Part shown: one piece after another, positions 11,175-25,100 of the stretch | How the letters are laid out: the number at the start of each line of letters is the position of its first letter | Position numbering within the stretch: the stretch's first letter is position 1 | Assembly: GCA_037974665.1 (NCBI GenBank) | Contig: CM075775.1 | Span: 39,086,152-39,150,151, forward strand | Length of the DNA stretch: 64,000 nt | Direction: 5' to 3' | Origin: Ehretia macrophylla | Taxonomy: Eukaryota; Streptophyta; Magnoliopsida; Boraginales; Ehretiaceae | Notes under the pieces: model-generated | Databases searched by the model: none | What the model was told of the DNA's origin: nothing | What the model saw: only the letters and a program-made list of their open reading frames with translations | Position numbers and translations under genes: made by a program

Positions 11175-14100
11175 TGTCACGCCCCAACCCGACCTATAGA
11201 GGTTAGACTAGGGTGTGATCTAAACATTCAAGTCATTCACGTACTTAATCGTTCATGAAGGTTTAATACTTAACGTTTAGCCTAAACTCCACAAATTCTC
11301 CGAAAAACCGGCAGCATAACGGCTGTAATTGGGCTCTTTAGTTTGACCTAATTCTCTAAACGCCTCGAAATTTTCAATCTCAAATTCATTTCCAACTAAG
11401 ATTATTATTTATCACTAGTCGAAATGCCTACCAGTTATCTCAAAGACTAGTTTGATTAACAACCTAGCATGATACTATGTCTCGTTTGTTTATTAATCCT
11501 TGTTACAAAAGTACCTGTTGATCTTAGCCTACCAATGAGTACCTGCTTAAGATTGGATAGATTCATTTTACTTAATCCTTTACCTGATACTTCGTAAGCC
11601 TGTGATAGATACTAGCCAGTAGCGATAGCAAAAACAACCACAAGAGTGTCTAACTAGTTATGATCAGTACAAGCCAAAATTTGACCCCAAATTACAATGG
11701 GGGTCATTTACAATACAACAACAAGCAACATAAGAAATAGTCTTCAAGCAACATATCGTTCACAAAATGTCCATAGTCAAGTAAGGCACGTAGGGCAAGC
11801 AATCATTCCAAGAAATCATCGTTAGGCACATTGTCCTCGGGTACCTGTTCCTAGTCTTCTTCACCTGAGATGATAAAAGAGGGTGAGTCCTTATGAACTC
11901 AGGGAGGGGGAACGAGAAATAAGTTTTGAAACTCTTTTTCCGGTTCAACTTATGAAAACCCTTTTTTGCAAGCATGACATATATCACAAGTAAATTCATA
12001 ATGTAATATCAGAGTAAAAGAACACAATTACCCGTCTTTCCTCCCCGAGGTCCTCTAGGAACCAAGTGAGAGTACTTATACATATAGTGAAAAGGATACG
12101 GTGAGCTTTTGCTCTCAGTTCATTTCCAGTATTAGTTGTTGCGGCCGACTTCAATTCATCCACTTATCACGCCAAATGGGTGTACTCCGGATGTACCCCG
12201 AAATCCTACGACCTAACTCTCCGAGGAAGTCTAGCCCCCAAGCGAGAGAGGGAATTGGACAATGGTAGTCACGGTTGCACCAGCAAGCCCGATGCCGCCC
12301 GGTGTGCGTGAAACGCTACCACGCCAGAATGGAAGGTTGCAACCTTGTATGCAATGCACATTTATGACATTTAATATATCACATTAGGAGGACAACAAAG
12401 TGGGTTGCCTCCGAGCAGTCATAAGATTGCACATTGACAAGTAAACACGAGAGGCACGATATGACAGGTAATTTCACTTGTAAAGCACATGGAGTTATAT
12501 GAATATTAAACGGGCAGCCATGTAACGCATGTAAATCAAGTCATATGATTCATTTCAAAGTTCACGTAATCAAATAATAAGGTCATACAACATGCAACGA
12601 CGTTTACGTGGGACTGGGTGCAAGAAAGGCCTACTTGTCAACATGTAATCATCGGAACCACATTTAGGGCTATAAAGGCAACTACGGGCAGCCTACTAAT
12701 CACATAATTAAACACGATATCCATAGGATCAACACTTAGCGAGTTTTCCTAGTCATTAGGGTTTCAATTCATGCTCACCCGTGCGATTAAGCCCTAAGTT
12801 GTCACGTAATTAAACTCAAGCCATGCATTGATTAATTCAAACACCCTCAAGCATTCAAAACAGTCCACACAACATCCAAGTGCCACAATCCCAAGCATTT
12901 AATACAACAAGAGAAGTTACAATAATTTTTCTAAGCATATCACTAGATGAAAACCTCACTGCAATGGACTGTTTTCTCACAATCATTGAGACAAGCAAAC
13001 AATCTCCAATTCTAGTGAACAAAATGTCAGATTAAATCTTAAGGAGTGAACTAAATTCAGAAATAAACCTCACATCATTTGGAGTTCGGATTCAAGAGTT
13101 ATAGCCAAAACCGTGGGACTACGCAAAACTGTCCAGATTTGCACACATTTCAATACTTGTTGTTTTTGAGGACTTTAGGGTCAGATTTAGCCTTAGTCTA
13201 TTTCTGACAAAAATGTCCAGAACTGAAATATCTAGCAGCATACCAAATTTCATGCATTTTCGACATCATTTACTAAGTGAAAACGGGTTCGTTCTACAAG
13301 GACAGTGAATCTGCCAAAACCTGCTTTATTTTCCAGTTTTTTCCAGATTTGGACACCTTTCGATGTTTTGCCATTTCGGAGATCTTAGAGTCAAAATTCT
13401 CTTTGGCTTATTTCTACAAAAAAATGCTCAGAACTGGCAAAACTAGTCACCTACCAATTTTCACGCATTTTCAACATCATTTACCTGGTCAAAATCACTT
13501 CGCACCAACAAGTCAGAAGACTGTCCTTTACGCGATTTCACCTATCTTCACATTCTAGCCAAATATCTTGCCATGCATGTTTACAAAAGCTCATGTACAC
13601 ACATATATCACAAGTACAGAGGTAAAAATAGACATTTAAAGGCATGCATGTGGTTTTTGAAAGCTTTTCAAAGGAGTTTTAGCCCTCACCTTAGCAAGAC
13701 AACAATGAAGATGCACAAAACTCTTGATGAAGCACAAGGTAGTCTTTTCTCCTTGCTTAGCCAAGAGACAACTTGAAATTCTCTAATTCCTAGCTTAGTA
13801 ACCATGTTCTTAGTATGCACAAGTGGCTAGAACAAAAAGAAAACGAAATAGGAGCTACCAAACATACCTAGGCCGAAATGAAGGTCCTATGAGCTTGCAT
13901 GTGTGTCTTTTGCATTCTAGCTTGCTTGGTTGAGTTCCTTAGTAGCTTGAAGGTCTTGATGAATTTTAGGATGATGAACCTACGCTATGGAGTGTAGAAT
14001 TGCAGCTAAGGCCGAGAGACAGAGAGAAGAAATGAGAGAAAAATGAAAGCTTTGGGGATTTTGATGCATGTGTCGGCTATGGGCTTTGAAATTTCAGAAT

Positions 14101-14719
14101 TTGTGTCTTCAAGAGCATAATTTGAAATGTCTAGCATGGGCAATTTGAATGTGTCGAGAATGGGGTGCATTGGGTAGGGTTTTAAGCCATTTTTTTATGC
14201 TTTGTTTCATTACTAGTCTAAGTATGAATTTTGAAATTGCAAAGCTTGCTCAAATGTAAGAGGTGGTCGGCCAAGGCTTGCAAAATTCTGAAATTTTTTG
14301 TCTTGTTTGAGCATTATTTAATTGAGTGCTTGGAATATGCAAAAGAATAAAGAATAAAGAATAAGAATGTCTAGCTTTTTGTGAGATTTCGTCTTCTAGT
14401 GAGTTGAATTAGCAATTTAATATTTGTTAGTGGAGTTTGTAGGATTAATTAATGATCTAGTGCTTCGTGTAAGATGCTTTCTTGATAAGCGTGCATGCAC
14501 GCTTTCCTAGGTTTAGGGCACGCACTACGAGGTAATGCACGATCTATGAGATGAATACACATTTCTCAAGTAAATGCACACAACTCTAAATGTATGCACG
14601 TAATTCAATGCAAGGCACACAAAACGAAACACAACTCTTAAACCTAGGTCAAGGCACGTAAATCTAGGTTAGGGCACACGAAATGAGGTATCGCACGTAA
14701 ATCGAGGCCGAGCCTCATA
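11175..14719 (-). mobile_element. Solo LTR, minus strand (3.55 kb)
   Basis: A lone LTR of the same family with satellite on both sides and no internal sequence. It starts TGTCACGCCCC on the plus strand, which is the LTR 3' end, and finishes GAGCCTCATA where the others have GGGCCTCACA. The flanks are ACAAC on the left and GCAGC on the right; both align to the same five bases of the satellite unit, so they read as a 5-bp target-site duplication altered by two G-to-A changes on the left. Solo LTRs arise by recombination between the two LTRs of a full element. It has the palindrome at 12333-12346 and the GA-rich tract near 14005-14045. Confidence 0.9.
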
Positions 14720-17700
14720 GCAGCTAAGTAGGCCTGCTGCCCCTGTCGTAGAGCTCTAGGAGGACTTTCCAACGGTATGCTGTGCGCCGCATAACTCTTT
14801 ACGGATCAAAAGTTATGGGCACCGGAGCGACGGAGACCTGGTCCCAAGCGCCACGGCCTCGGTTTGCGGGCCTAGCCTCTACGTGAAGCGAAGTTGTCTT
14901 GCCCAAGGTGACGTGGGATTCAGTAATAGAAATGTGATGGATTAGGTTGTCGTCCTTTTCGCGGCTCACGACGTACGATCCAGGACGGAAAAACAGCGCC
15001 GAAGAAGAAAAGTGTCCCAAAACTGATAAAAATGTTTGATTTAGGGTTCCAAAAATAGGTGCAGCCTAGCAAGCTTGCCTCCCCCGTGGTAGAGCTCTCA
15101 GAGAGCTTTCCAATGGTATGCTGTGCGCCGCGTAACTCCTTACGGATCAAAAGTTATAGGCACCGGAGCGACGGAGACCTAGTCCTAAGCCCCACGCCCT
15201 CGGTTTGCGGGCCCAGCCTCTACGTTAGGCGAAGTTGTCTTGCCCAAGGTGCCATGGGATTCGGTAATAGAAATGTAATGGATTAGGTTGTTGTCCTTTT
15301 CGCGGCTCACGACGTATGATCTGGGATAGAAAAACAGCGCATAAGAAGAAAAGTGTCCCAAAAATAATGAAAATGTTCAATTTTTGGCTCCTAAAATAGG
15401 CGTAGCCTAGCAGGCTTGTTACCCCCATCGTAGAGCTCTCGGAGAGCTTTCCAACGGCATGCTGTGCGCCGCGTAACTCCTTTCGGATCAAAAGTTATGG
15501 GCACCGTAGCGACGGAGACCTTGTCCCAAGCCCCACGCCATCGGTTTGCATGCCCAGCCTCTACGTGAGGTGAAGTTGTCTTGCCCAAGGTGTTGTGGCA
15601 TTCGGTAATAGAAATGTGATGGATTAGATTGCCGTCCTTTTCACTGCTCACGACGTACGATCAGGGACGAAAAAATAGCGCAGAAGAAAAAAGTGTCCCG
15701 AAACTAATGAAAACGTTCAATTTTGGGCTCCAAAAATAGGCGCAGTTAAGCAGGCTTCCTAACCCGATTCTAGAGCTCTCGGAGAGCTTTCCAACGGTAT
15801 GTTGTGTGCCGTGTAACTCCTTACGGATCAAAAGTTATGGGTACCGGAGCCACGGAGACCTGGTCTCAAGCCCCACGGCCTCGGTTTGCGGGCCCAGCCT
15901 CTACGTGAAGTGAAGTTCTCTTGCCCAAGGTGCCGTGGGATTCGGTAATAGAAATGAGATGGATTAGGTTATCGTCCTTTTCGCGGTTCATGACTTACGA
16001 TCCAGGACGGAAAAACAGCGCAAAAGAAGATAAATATCGCGAAATTGATGAACCCTATGCCCTCGTTTTGCGAGCGCAGCCTCTACGTGAGGCAAAGTTG
16101 TCTTGCCCAAGGTGTCGTGGCATTCAGTAATATAAATGTGATTGATTAGGTTGTCGTCATTTTTGGGGCTCACGACGTACGATCTGGGACAGAAAAATAG
16201 CACAGAAGAAGAAAAGTATCCAGAAATTGATAAAAACGTTTGATTTATGGCTCCGAAAATAGGCGCAGCAGAGCAGGCTTGCTGCCCCCGTCGTAGAGCT
16301 ATCGGAGAGCTTTCCAACGGTATGCTGTGCGTCGCGTAATTCCTTACGGATCAAAAGTTATGGGCACCGGAGCAACGGAGATCTGGTCCCAAGCCCCACG
16401 CCCTCGGTTTGCGGGTCCAGCCTCTACGTGAAGAGAAGTTGTATAGCCCAAGGTGATGTGGGATTCGGTAATAGAAATGTGAGGGATTAGGTTGTCGTCC
16501 TTTTCGCGGCTCACGACGTACGATTTGGGACGGAAAAATAGCGCCAAAGAAGAAAAGTATCCCGAAACTGATGAAAATGTTCGATTTTGGGCTTCGAAAC
16601 GGGCGCAGCCGAGCAGGGTTGCTGCCCCCGTCGTAGAGCTCTCGGAGAGATTTCAAACGGTATGCTGTGCACCGCATAATTCCTTACGGATCAGAAGTTA
16701 TGGGCACCGGAGCGACGGAGACCTGGTCCCAAGCCCCACGTCCTCGGTTTGCGGGCCCAGCATCTACGTGAAGTGAAGTTGTCTTGCCCAAGGTGATGCG
16801 GGATTCGGTGATAGAAATGTGATGGATTAGGTTGTTGTCCTTTTCGCGGCTCACGACGTACGATCCAGGACAGAAAAATAACGCATAAGAAGAAAAGTGT
16901 CCCAAAAATGATGAAAACATTCGATTTTTGGCTCCGAAAATAGGCACAGCCTAGCAGGCTTGTTACCCCCATCGTAGAGCTCTCGGAGATCTTTCCAACG
17001 GTATACTGTGCACCGCGTAACTTCTTTCGGATCAAAAGTTATGGGCACCGGAGCGACGGAGACCTGGTCCCAAGCCCCACGCCCTCGGTTTGCATGCGCA
17101 GCCTCTACATGAGGCGAAGTTGTCTTGCCCAAGGTGTTGTGGCATTCAGTTATAGAAATGTGATAGATTAGGTTGTTGTCCTTTTCGCGGCTCACGACGT
17201 ACGATCAGGGACGGAAAAACAGCGCAGAAGAAAAAAGTGTCCCAAAACTAATGAAAACGTTCGATTTTGGGCTCCAAAAATAGGCACAGTTGAGCAGGCT
17301 TCCTGCCCCAATTGTAGAGCTCTCGGAGAGCTTTCCAACGGTATGTTGTGCGCCGCGTAACTCCTTACGGATCAAAAGTTATGGGCACCGGAGCCACGGA
17401 GACCTGGTCCCAAGCCCCACGGCCTCGGTTTGCGAGCCCAGCCTCTACGTGAAGCGAAGTTCTCTTGCCCAAGGTGAAGTGGGATTCGGTAATAGAAATG
17501 TGATGGATTAGGTTGTCGTCCCTTTCGCGGCTCACGACATACGATCCGAGACGGAAAAAAAAGCTCCGAAAAAGAAAAGTGTTCCGAAACTAATGAAATC
17601 GTTCGATTTAAGGTTTCAAAAACAAGCGCAGCCAAGCAGGCTTGTTGTCCTCGTCATAGAGCTCTCGGAGAGCTCTCGAATGGTATGTTGTGCGTCGCGT

Positions 17701-18385
17701 AACTCCTTACGGATCAAAAGTTATGGGCACCGGAGCGACGGAGACCTGGTCCCAAGCCCTACACCCTCGATTTGCGGGCCCAGCCTCTACGTCAAGCGAA
17801 GTTGTCTTGCCCAAGGTGACGTGGGATTCGGTAATAGAAATGTGAGGGATAAGGTTGTTGTCCTTTACGCCGCTCACGACGTACGATCCGAGACGAAAAA
17901 ACACCGCAAAAGAAGAAAAGTGTCCCAAAACTGATGAAAATATTTGATTTTGGGCTATGAAATAGGCACAGCCGAGTAGGCATGCTGCCCCCATCGTAGA
18001 ACTCTCGGAGAGCTTTCGAACGGTATGCTGCGCGCCGCAGAACTCCTTACGGATCAAAAGTTATGGGCACCGGAGCGACGGAGACCTGGTCCCAAGCCCC
18101 ACGCCCTCGGTTTGCGGGCCTAGCCTCTACATGAGGCGAAGTTGTCTTGCCCAAGGTGCCGTGGCATTCGGTAATAGAAATGTGATGGATTAGGTTGTCT
18201 TCCTTTTCGCGGCTCACGACGTACGATTCAGGACGAAAAAACAGTGCAAAAGAAGAAAAGTGTCCCAAAACTGATGAAAACGTTCAATTTTTGGCTCCGA
18301 AAATAGGCGCAGCCTTGCAAGCGTGCTGCCCACGTCGTTGAGCTCTCGTAGAGCTTTCCAACGGTATGCTGTGTGCTGTGTAACT
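14720..18385. repeat. 340-bp satellite array, block 3
   Basis: About ten full units and one short unit (15961-16142), in the same orientation and phase as block 2 once the solo LTR is removed. Units with GATCAGGGAC followed by ACTAATG occur near 15660 and 17210, separated by four full units plus the short one. Ends at TAACT, the target of the next solo LTR. Confidence 0.95.
15961..16142. repeat. Short satellite unit (182 bp), copy 3
   Basis: The third copy of the 158-bp-deleted unit, with its junction near 16052/16053. Leaving out the solo LTR, it lies about 3.25 kb from copy 2, which equals nine full units plus one short unit. Confidence 0.85.
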
Positions 18386-18860
18386 TGTGAGGCCCGACTC
18401 CGAATAACGTGTGTTACCTCGATTTACGTGTCATAGACCAAGAATTATATGACTAACCTTGGATTACGTGGCCTGTCTTGGTTTTTGTGCATGCTTCATC
18501 ATTCGTGCCTTGACCTAGAATGGTGTGCCCTAATCCCCGACTAACGTGCGATACCTAGATATACGTACCCTGACCTCGATGTACGTGCATTACCTCATTT
18601 TGTATGCCCTAACCTTGAACTGCGTACCTTAACCTAGATATAGAGTTGTGCCTTGATTTGCGTGCATTGTATTGAATTACGTGCCTTGCATTGGTTTACG
18701 TGCATTCACCTAGGATTGTGTGCATTACTCTTGAAGTATGTGACTTAGTCTTGAAGTTTATGTCTTACCTCGTAGTTCGTGTCTGCCTCATGATTAGTGT
18801 CCCGAATTAATTTCTGTGCGTGTCTCGTAGTGCGTGTCATAGACATAGGAAAGCGTGCTT
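18386..18860 (+). repeat. Degenerate ACGTG-containing tandem motif in LTR start
   Basis: The first part of this LTR is a run of loosely repeated 20-25 bp phrases of the form ACGTGC-CTTACCTCGATTT, with ACGTG cores near 18440, 18470, 18545, 18590, 18680 and 18700 among others. The other LTRs have fewer copies (for example 50127-50340 on the plus strand and 6340-6559 or 57990-58190 on the minus strand). ACGTG is the core recognised by plant bZIP and bHLH factors; a promoter role is inference. Confidence 0.5.
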
Positions 18861-21800
18861 GCACGCTAATCGATAAAGAATCCTACACAAAGCACTAAAC
18901 TATAAAATAATCCTACAAACTCCACTAACTAATATTAAAATGCTAATTCAACCCACTAGAAGACGAAATTGCACAAAAAGCTAAACATTCTTATTCTTTA
19001 TTCTTTATTTTTTTTGCATATTCCAAGCACATGCAATAAAATAAGCTCAACCAAGACAAAAATTCAGAATTTTCCACTTTCTTGGCCGACCACATGGAGC
19101 ATTTGACAATGCTTTGCAATTTCAAAATTAAACTTAGACAACCTATGACACAAAGCATAAAAAAATGACTCAAAACCCTACCCAATGCACCAAAATCTCG
19201 ACACACTCAATTGCCCATGCTAAGGTAATTCAAATTATGCTCTTGAAGACACAAATTCTGAAATTTGCAAGCCTATAGCCGACACATGCATCAAAACTCT
19301 TCAAAGCTTTCATTTCTTTCTTACATTCTCTCTTTCTCTCATTCACTCTCTCATTTCTTCTCTCTCTCTCTCTCGGCCTTGGCTGCAATCTCACTCTCCA
19401 TGGCTTAAGCTCATCATCCTAAGATTCATCAAGACCTTCAAGCCACTAAGGAACTCGACCAAGCAAGCTAGAATGCAAAAAGACATACATGCAAGCTCAT
19501 AGAGCCTTCATTTCGGCATAGGTATGTTTGATAGCTTCTATTTCATTTTCTTTTGTTCTAACCACATGCACATACTAAGGATGTGGTAACTTAGCTAGGA
19601 ATTAAGAATCTCAAGTCATCTCTCGACCAAGCAAGGAGAAAAGTCGATCTTGTGCATCATCAAGAGCTTTGTGCATCTTCATTGTTGTCTTGCTAAGGTG
19701 AGGGCTAAAACTCTTTTGAAAAGCTTTCAAAAACCACATGCATGCCTTTAAATGTCTATTTTTACCTCTGTACTTGTGATTTATATGTGTACATGAGCTT
19801 TTGTAAACATGCATGGCAAGATATTTGGCTAGAATGTGAAGATAGGTGAAATCACGTAAATGGTAGTCTTCTGACTTGTTGGAGCGAAGTGAATTTGACC
19901 AGGTAAATGAGGTTGAAAATTTGTGAAAATTGGTAGGTGACTAGTTTTGCCGGTTTTGAGCATTTTTCATAGAAATAGGCCAAAGCTAATTTTGACTCTA
20001 AGGTCCCTAAAATGGCAAAACATCGAAAGGTGTCCAAATCTGGAGAATCTGGGAAAATGAAGCAGGTTTTGGCAGATTCACTGTCCTTGTAGAACGAACC
20101 AGTTTTGACTTAGTAAATGATATCCAAAATGCATGAAATTTGGTATGCTGCTATATTTTTCAGTTCTGAACATTTGTGTCAGAAATAGACTAAGGCTAAA
20201 TCTGACCCTAATTTCCCCAAAAATGACAAGTATTGAAATGTGTGCAAATCTGGACAGTTTTGCGTAGTCTCACGGTTTTGGCAATAACTATTGAATCCGA
20301 ACTCCAAATGATGCGAGGTTTGTTTCTGGATTTAGTTCACTCCTTAAGATTTAATTTGACATTTTGTTCACTGGAATTGGAGATTTTTTGCTTGTCTCAA
20401 TGATTGTGAGAATACAGACCATTGCAGTGAGGTTTTCATCTAGTGACATGCTTTGAAAATTATTGTGACTTCTCTTGTTGTATTAAATGCTTGGGATTGT
20501 GCACTTGGATGTTGTGTGGACTTTTTTGAATGCTTGAGGGTGTTTTAATTAATCGATGCATGGTTTGAGTTTAATTACATGACAACTTGGGGCTTAATCG
20601 CACGGGTGAGCATGAATTGAAACCCTAGTGACTAGGAAAACTCGCTAAGTATCGATCCTATGGTTATCGTGTCTATTTGTGTGATTAATGGGCTGCCCGT
20701 AGTTGTCTTTATAGCCCTAAATGTGATTCCGACAATTACATGTTGATAAGTAGACCTTTCTTGCACCCGGTCCCACGTAGATGTCGTTGCATGTTGTATA
20801 ACCTTGTTATTTGATTGCGTGAACCCCAAAATGAGTTATATGACTTGATTCACATGTGTTACATGGCTGTCCGTTTAATATTCATATAACTCCATGCGTT
20901 TTACAAGTGAAATTACATGTCAAACTTGCTTCGTGTATTTACTTGTCAACGTGCGATCTTGTAATTGCTCGGAGGCAACCTACTTTGTTGTCCTCCTAAT
21001 GTGATATGTTAAATGTTATAAATGTGCATTGCATACAAGGTTGCAACCTTTCGTTGCGGCATGGTAGCGTTTCACGCACGCCGGGTGGCATCGGGCTTGC
21101 CGGTGCTTCCGTGACTACCATGGTCCAATTCCCTCTCTCGCTTGGCATTCCATCCTCGGAGAGTTGGGTCGTAGATTTTTGGGGTACATCCGGAGTACAC
21201 CCAAATGGGAGCGATAAGTGGATTATTGAAGTCGGCCGCAACAATCGTATCGAAATCGATATTGAGAGCAAATGTTCACCGTATCCTTGAAATGATTAGT
21301 AATTGTATCTGTTGCTCAATTTGATTATTATACCTTGCGTACCTTATAGCTTGTAATACGTGACATGTTTTCAAAAGGGGTTTTTCATAAGTTAACCGAA
21401 AAAAGAGTTTCAAAACGTATTTCTCGTTCCCCCTCGCTGAGTTCATAAGGACTCGCCCTCTTTTATCATCTCAGGTGAAGAAGACTAGGAACAGGTACCC
21501 GAGGATAACTTGCCTATTGATGACTCTTTGGAGTGATTGTATGCCCTATGTGCCTTACGTGATTGTGGCTGTTTTGGTGAACGACATGTTGTTTTGAAGA
21601 TTATCTCTTATGTTGTTTATCGTTGCTATTGTAAATGACCCCCATTGTAATTTGGGGTCTAATTTTGATTTGTACTGATATTAACTAGACAGACACCCTA
21701 TTTGCTCATTTTGCTACTTTGATTGGTAACTACTGCAGGCTTATGAAGTACTAGATAAGAGTTAAGTAAAATAAATCTATCTAATCTTAAGTAGGTACTC

Positions 21801-22162
21801 ATTGGTAAGCTAAGATCAACAAGTACTTTTGTAACAGGGATTGACAAACAAACGAGACATAGTTACTATGCTAGGTTGTTAATCGAACGAGACTTTGAAA
21901 TAACTAGTAGGCATTTTAATTGGTGATAAATAGTAATCTTAGTTGAAATCGAATTCGAGATTGAAAGTTCTGAGGCGTTTAGGAAATTAAGTCAAACTAA
22001 GGAGCCAATTACAGCCATTATGCTGCCGGTTTTTTGGAGAATTTTGGAGTTCTAGGCTAACGTTAAGCGTTAAACCTTAATGAATGATTAAGTACGTGAA
22101 ATGATATGAATGTTTAGATCACACTCTAGTCTAACCTCTATAGGTCGGGTTGGTGCGTGACA
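18386..22162 (+). mobile_element. Solo LTR, plus strand (3.78 kb)
   Basis: A lone LTR in the opposite orientation, from TGTGAGGCCCGAC at 18386 to GGTGCGTGACA ending at 22162. It is flanked by a perfect 5-bp target-site duplication, TAACT (18381-18385 and 22163-22167), and the satellite unit continues in phase across it. At 3777 bp it is about 190-230 bp longer than the other full LTRs; the extra length lies in the ACGTG-rich start. It has the palindrome at 21037-21050 and a pyrimidine-rich tract near 19318-19376. Confidence 0.95.
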
Positions 22163-25100
22163 TAACTCCGTACGGATCAAAAGTTATGGGCACCAGAGCG
22201 ACGGAGACCTGGTCCCAAGCCCCACGCCCTCGGTTTGTATGCCCAGCCTCTACGTGAGGCGAAGTTGTCTTGCCCAAGGTGTTGTGGCATTCGGTAATAG
22301 AAATGTGATGGATTAGGTTGTCGTCCTTTTCGTGGCTCACGACGTACGATCAGGGACGAAAAAATAGCGCAGAAGAAAAAAAGTGTCCCGAAACTAATGA
22401 AAAAGCTCGATTTTGGATTTCAAAAATAAGTGCAGCTAAGCAGGCTTGCTGCCCCCGTCGTAGAGCTCTCGGAGAGCTTTCCAACGGTATGCTTTGCGCC
22501 GCGTAATTCCGTACGGATCAAAAGTTATGGGCACCGGAACAGCGAGACCTAGTCCTAAGCCCAACGCCCTCGGTTTGCGGGCCCAGCCTCTACGTGAGGT
22601 GAAATTGTCTTGCCCAAGGTGCCGTGGGATTTGGTAATAGAAATGTGATGGATTTGGTTGTCGTCCTTTTCGCGGCTCATGATGTACGATCCGTGATGTA
22701 AAAACAGCGCAGAAGAAGAAAAGTATCCCAAAACTGATGAAAACAAGTGCAAATGAGCAGGCTTGCTGCTTCCATCGTAGAGCTCTCGGAGAGATTTCCA
22801 ATAGTATGCTGTGCGCCGCGTAACACCTTACGGATCAAAAGTTATAGACAACGGAGCGACGGAGACCTGGTCCCAAGCCCCACGGTCTCGGTTTGCGGGC
22901 CCAACCTCTACGTGAGGCAAAGTTTTCTTGCCCAAGGTACCATGGCATTTGGTAATAGAAATGTGATGGATTAGGTAGTCGTCCTTTTCGCGGCTCACGA
23001 CGTACGATCCAGGATGAAAAAATAGCACAAGAGAAGAAAAGTGTCCCAAAACTGATGAAAATGTTCAATTTTGGGCTCCGATAATAGGTACAGTCGAGCA
23101 GGCTTGCTGCCCCTGTCGTAGAGCTCTCGGAGAGCTTTCTAACGGTATGCTGTGCACCGCGTAATTCCTTACGGATCAAAAGTTATGGGCACCGGAGCGA
23201 AGGAAACCTGGTCCCAAGCCCCTCACCCTCAGTTTACGGGCCCAACCTCTGCGTGAGGCGAAGTTGTATTGCCCAAGGTGCCATGGGATTCGGTAATAGA
23301 AATGTGATGGATTAGGTTGCCGTCATTTTCGAGGCTCACGACGTACGATCCGGGACGAAAAACAGCGCAAAAGAATAAAAGTGTCCTAAAACTGATGAAA
23401 ACATTCAATTTAGTGCTCTGAAAATAGGCGCAGTCAAGCAGGCTTACTGCCCCCGACGTAGAGCTCTCGGAGAACTTTTCAACGGTATGCTGTGCGCCGC
23501 GTAACTCCTTATGGATCAAAAGTTATGGGCACCGGAGCGACGGAGACCTGGTCCCAAACCCCACGGCCTCGGTTTGCGGGCCCAGCCTCTCCGTGAATTG
23601 AAGTTGTCTTTCCCAAGGTCACGTGGGATTCGATAATAGAAATGTGAGGGATTAGGTTGTTGTCCTTTTTGCGGCTCACGACGTACGATTCGGGATGAAA
23701 AAACATCGCAAAAGAAGAAAAGTGTCCTAAAACTGTTGAAAATGTTTGATTTTAGGCTCCGAAACAGGCACAGCCGAGCAGGCATGCTTCCACCGTCGTA
23801 GAGCTCTCGGAGAGCTTTCCAACGGTATATTGTGCACTGCGGAACTCCTTACGGATCAAATGTTATGGGCACCGGAGCGACGGAGACCTGGTCCCAAGCC
23901 TCACGCCCTCAGTTTGCAGGCCCAGCCTCTACGTCAGGTGAAGTTGTCTTGCCTAAGGTACCGTGGGATTTGGTAATAGAAAAGTGATGGATTAGGTTGT
24001 CGTCCTTTTCGCGGCTCACGACATACGATCCGGGACAGAAAAATACCGCAGAAGAAGAAAAGTATCCCCAAATTGATGAAAACGTTCGATTTTGGGCTCC
24101 AAAAAGGGGTGCATCCAAGCAGGCTTGTTGCCCACATCGTAGAGCTCTTGGAGAGCTTTCCAACGGTATGCTGTGCGCCGCGTAACTCCTTGCGGATCAA
24201 AAGTTATGGGCACCGGGGCGACAGAGACCAGGTCCCAAGCCCAACGCCCTCGGTTTGTGGGCCCAGCCTCTACGTGAGGCGAAGTTGTCTTGCCCAAGGT
24301 ACCGTGGGATTCGGTAATAGAAAAGTGATGGATTAGGTTGTCGTCCTTTTCGCGGCTCACGACATACGATCCGCGATGGAAAAACACCAGAGAAGAAGAA
24401 AAGTGTCCCGAAATTGATGAAAACGATGATTTTGGGCTCCAAAAATAGGCGCATCTGAGCAGGCTTGTTGCCTTCATCGTAGTGCTCCCGGAGAGCTTTC
24501 CAACGGTAAGCTGTGCGCCGCGTAACTCCTTACGGATCAAAAGTTATGGGCATCGGGGCGATGGAGACCTGGTCCCAAGCCCCACGCCCACGGTTTGCGG
24601 GCCCAGCCTCTACGTGAGGCGAAGTTGTCTTGCCAAAGGTGTCGTGGGATTCGGTAATAGAAATGTGATGGATTAGGTTGTCGTCCTTTTTGCAACTCAA
24701 GACGTACGCTCCGAGAGGGAAAAACAGCACAGAAGTAGAAAAGTGTCCCAAAATGGATGAAAACATTCGATTTTGGGTTCGAAAACAGGCGCAAATGAGC
24801 AGGCATGCTGCTCCCATCGTAGAGCTCTTGGAGAACTTACCAACGGTATGCTGTGCGCCGCGTAACTCATTACCGGTCAAAAGTTATGGGCAACGGAGCG
24901 ACGGAGACCTGGTCCCAAGCCCCATGGCCTCAATTTGTGGGCCCAGTCTCTACATGAGGCGAAGTTCTCTTGCCAAGGTACCGTCGCAATCGGTAATAGA
25001 AATGTGATTGATTAGGTAGTCGTCCTTTTCGCGACTCTCGACGTACGATCCGGGATGAAAAAATAGCAAAAGAGAAGAATATTATCCCAAAACTGATGAA

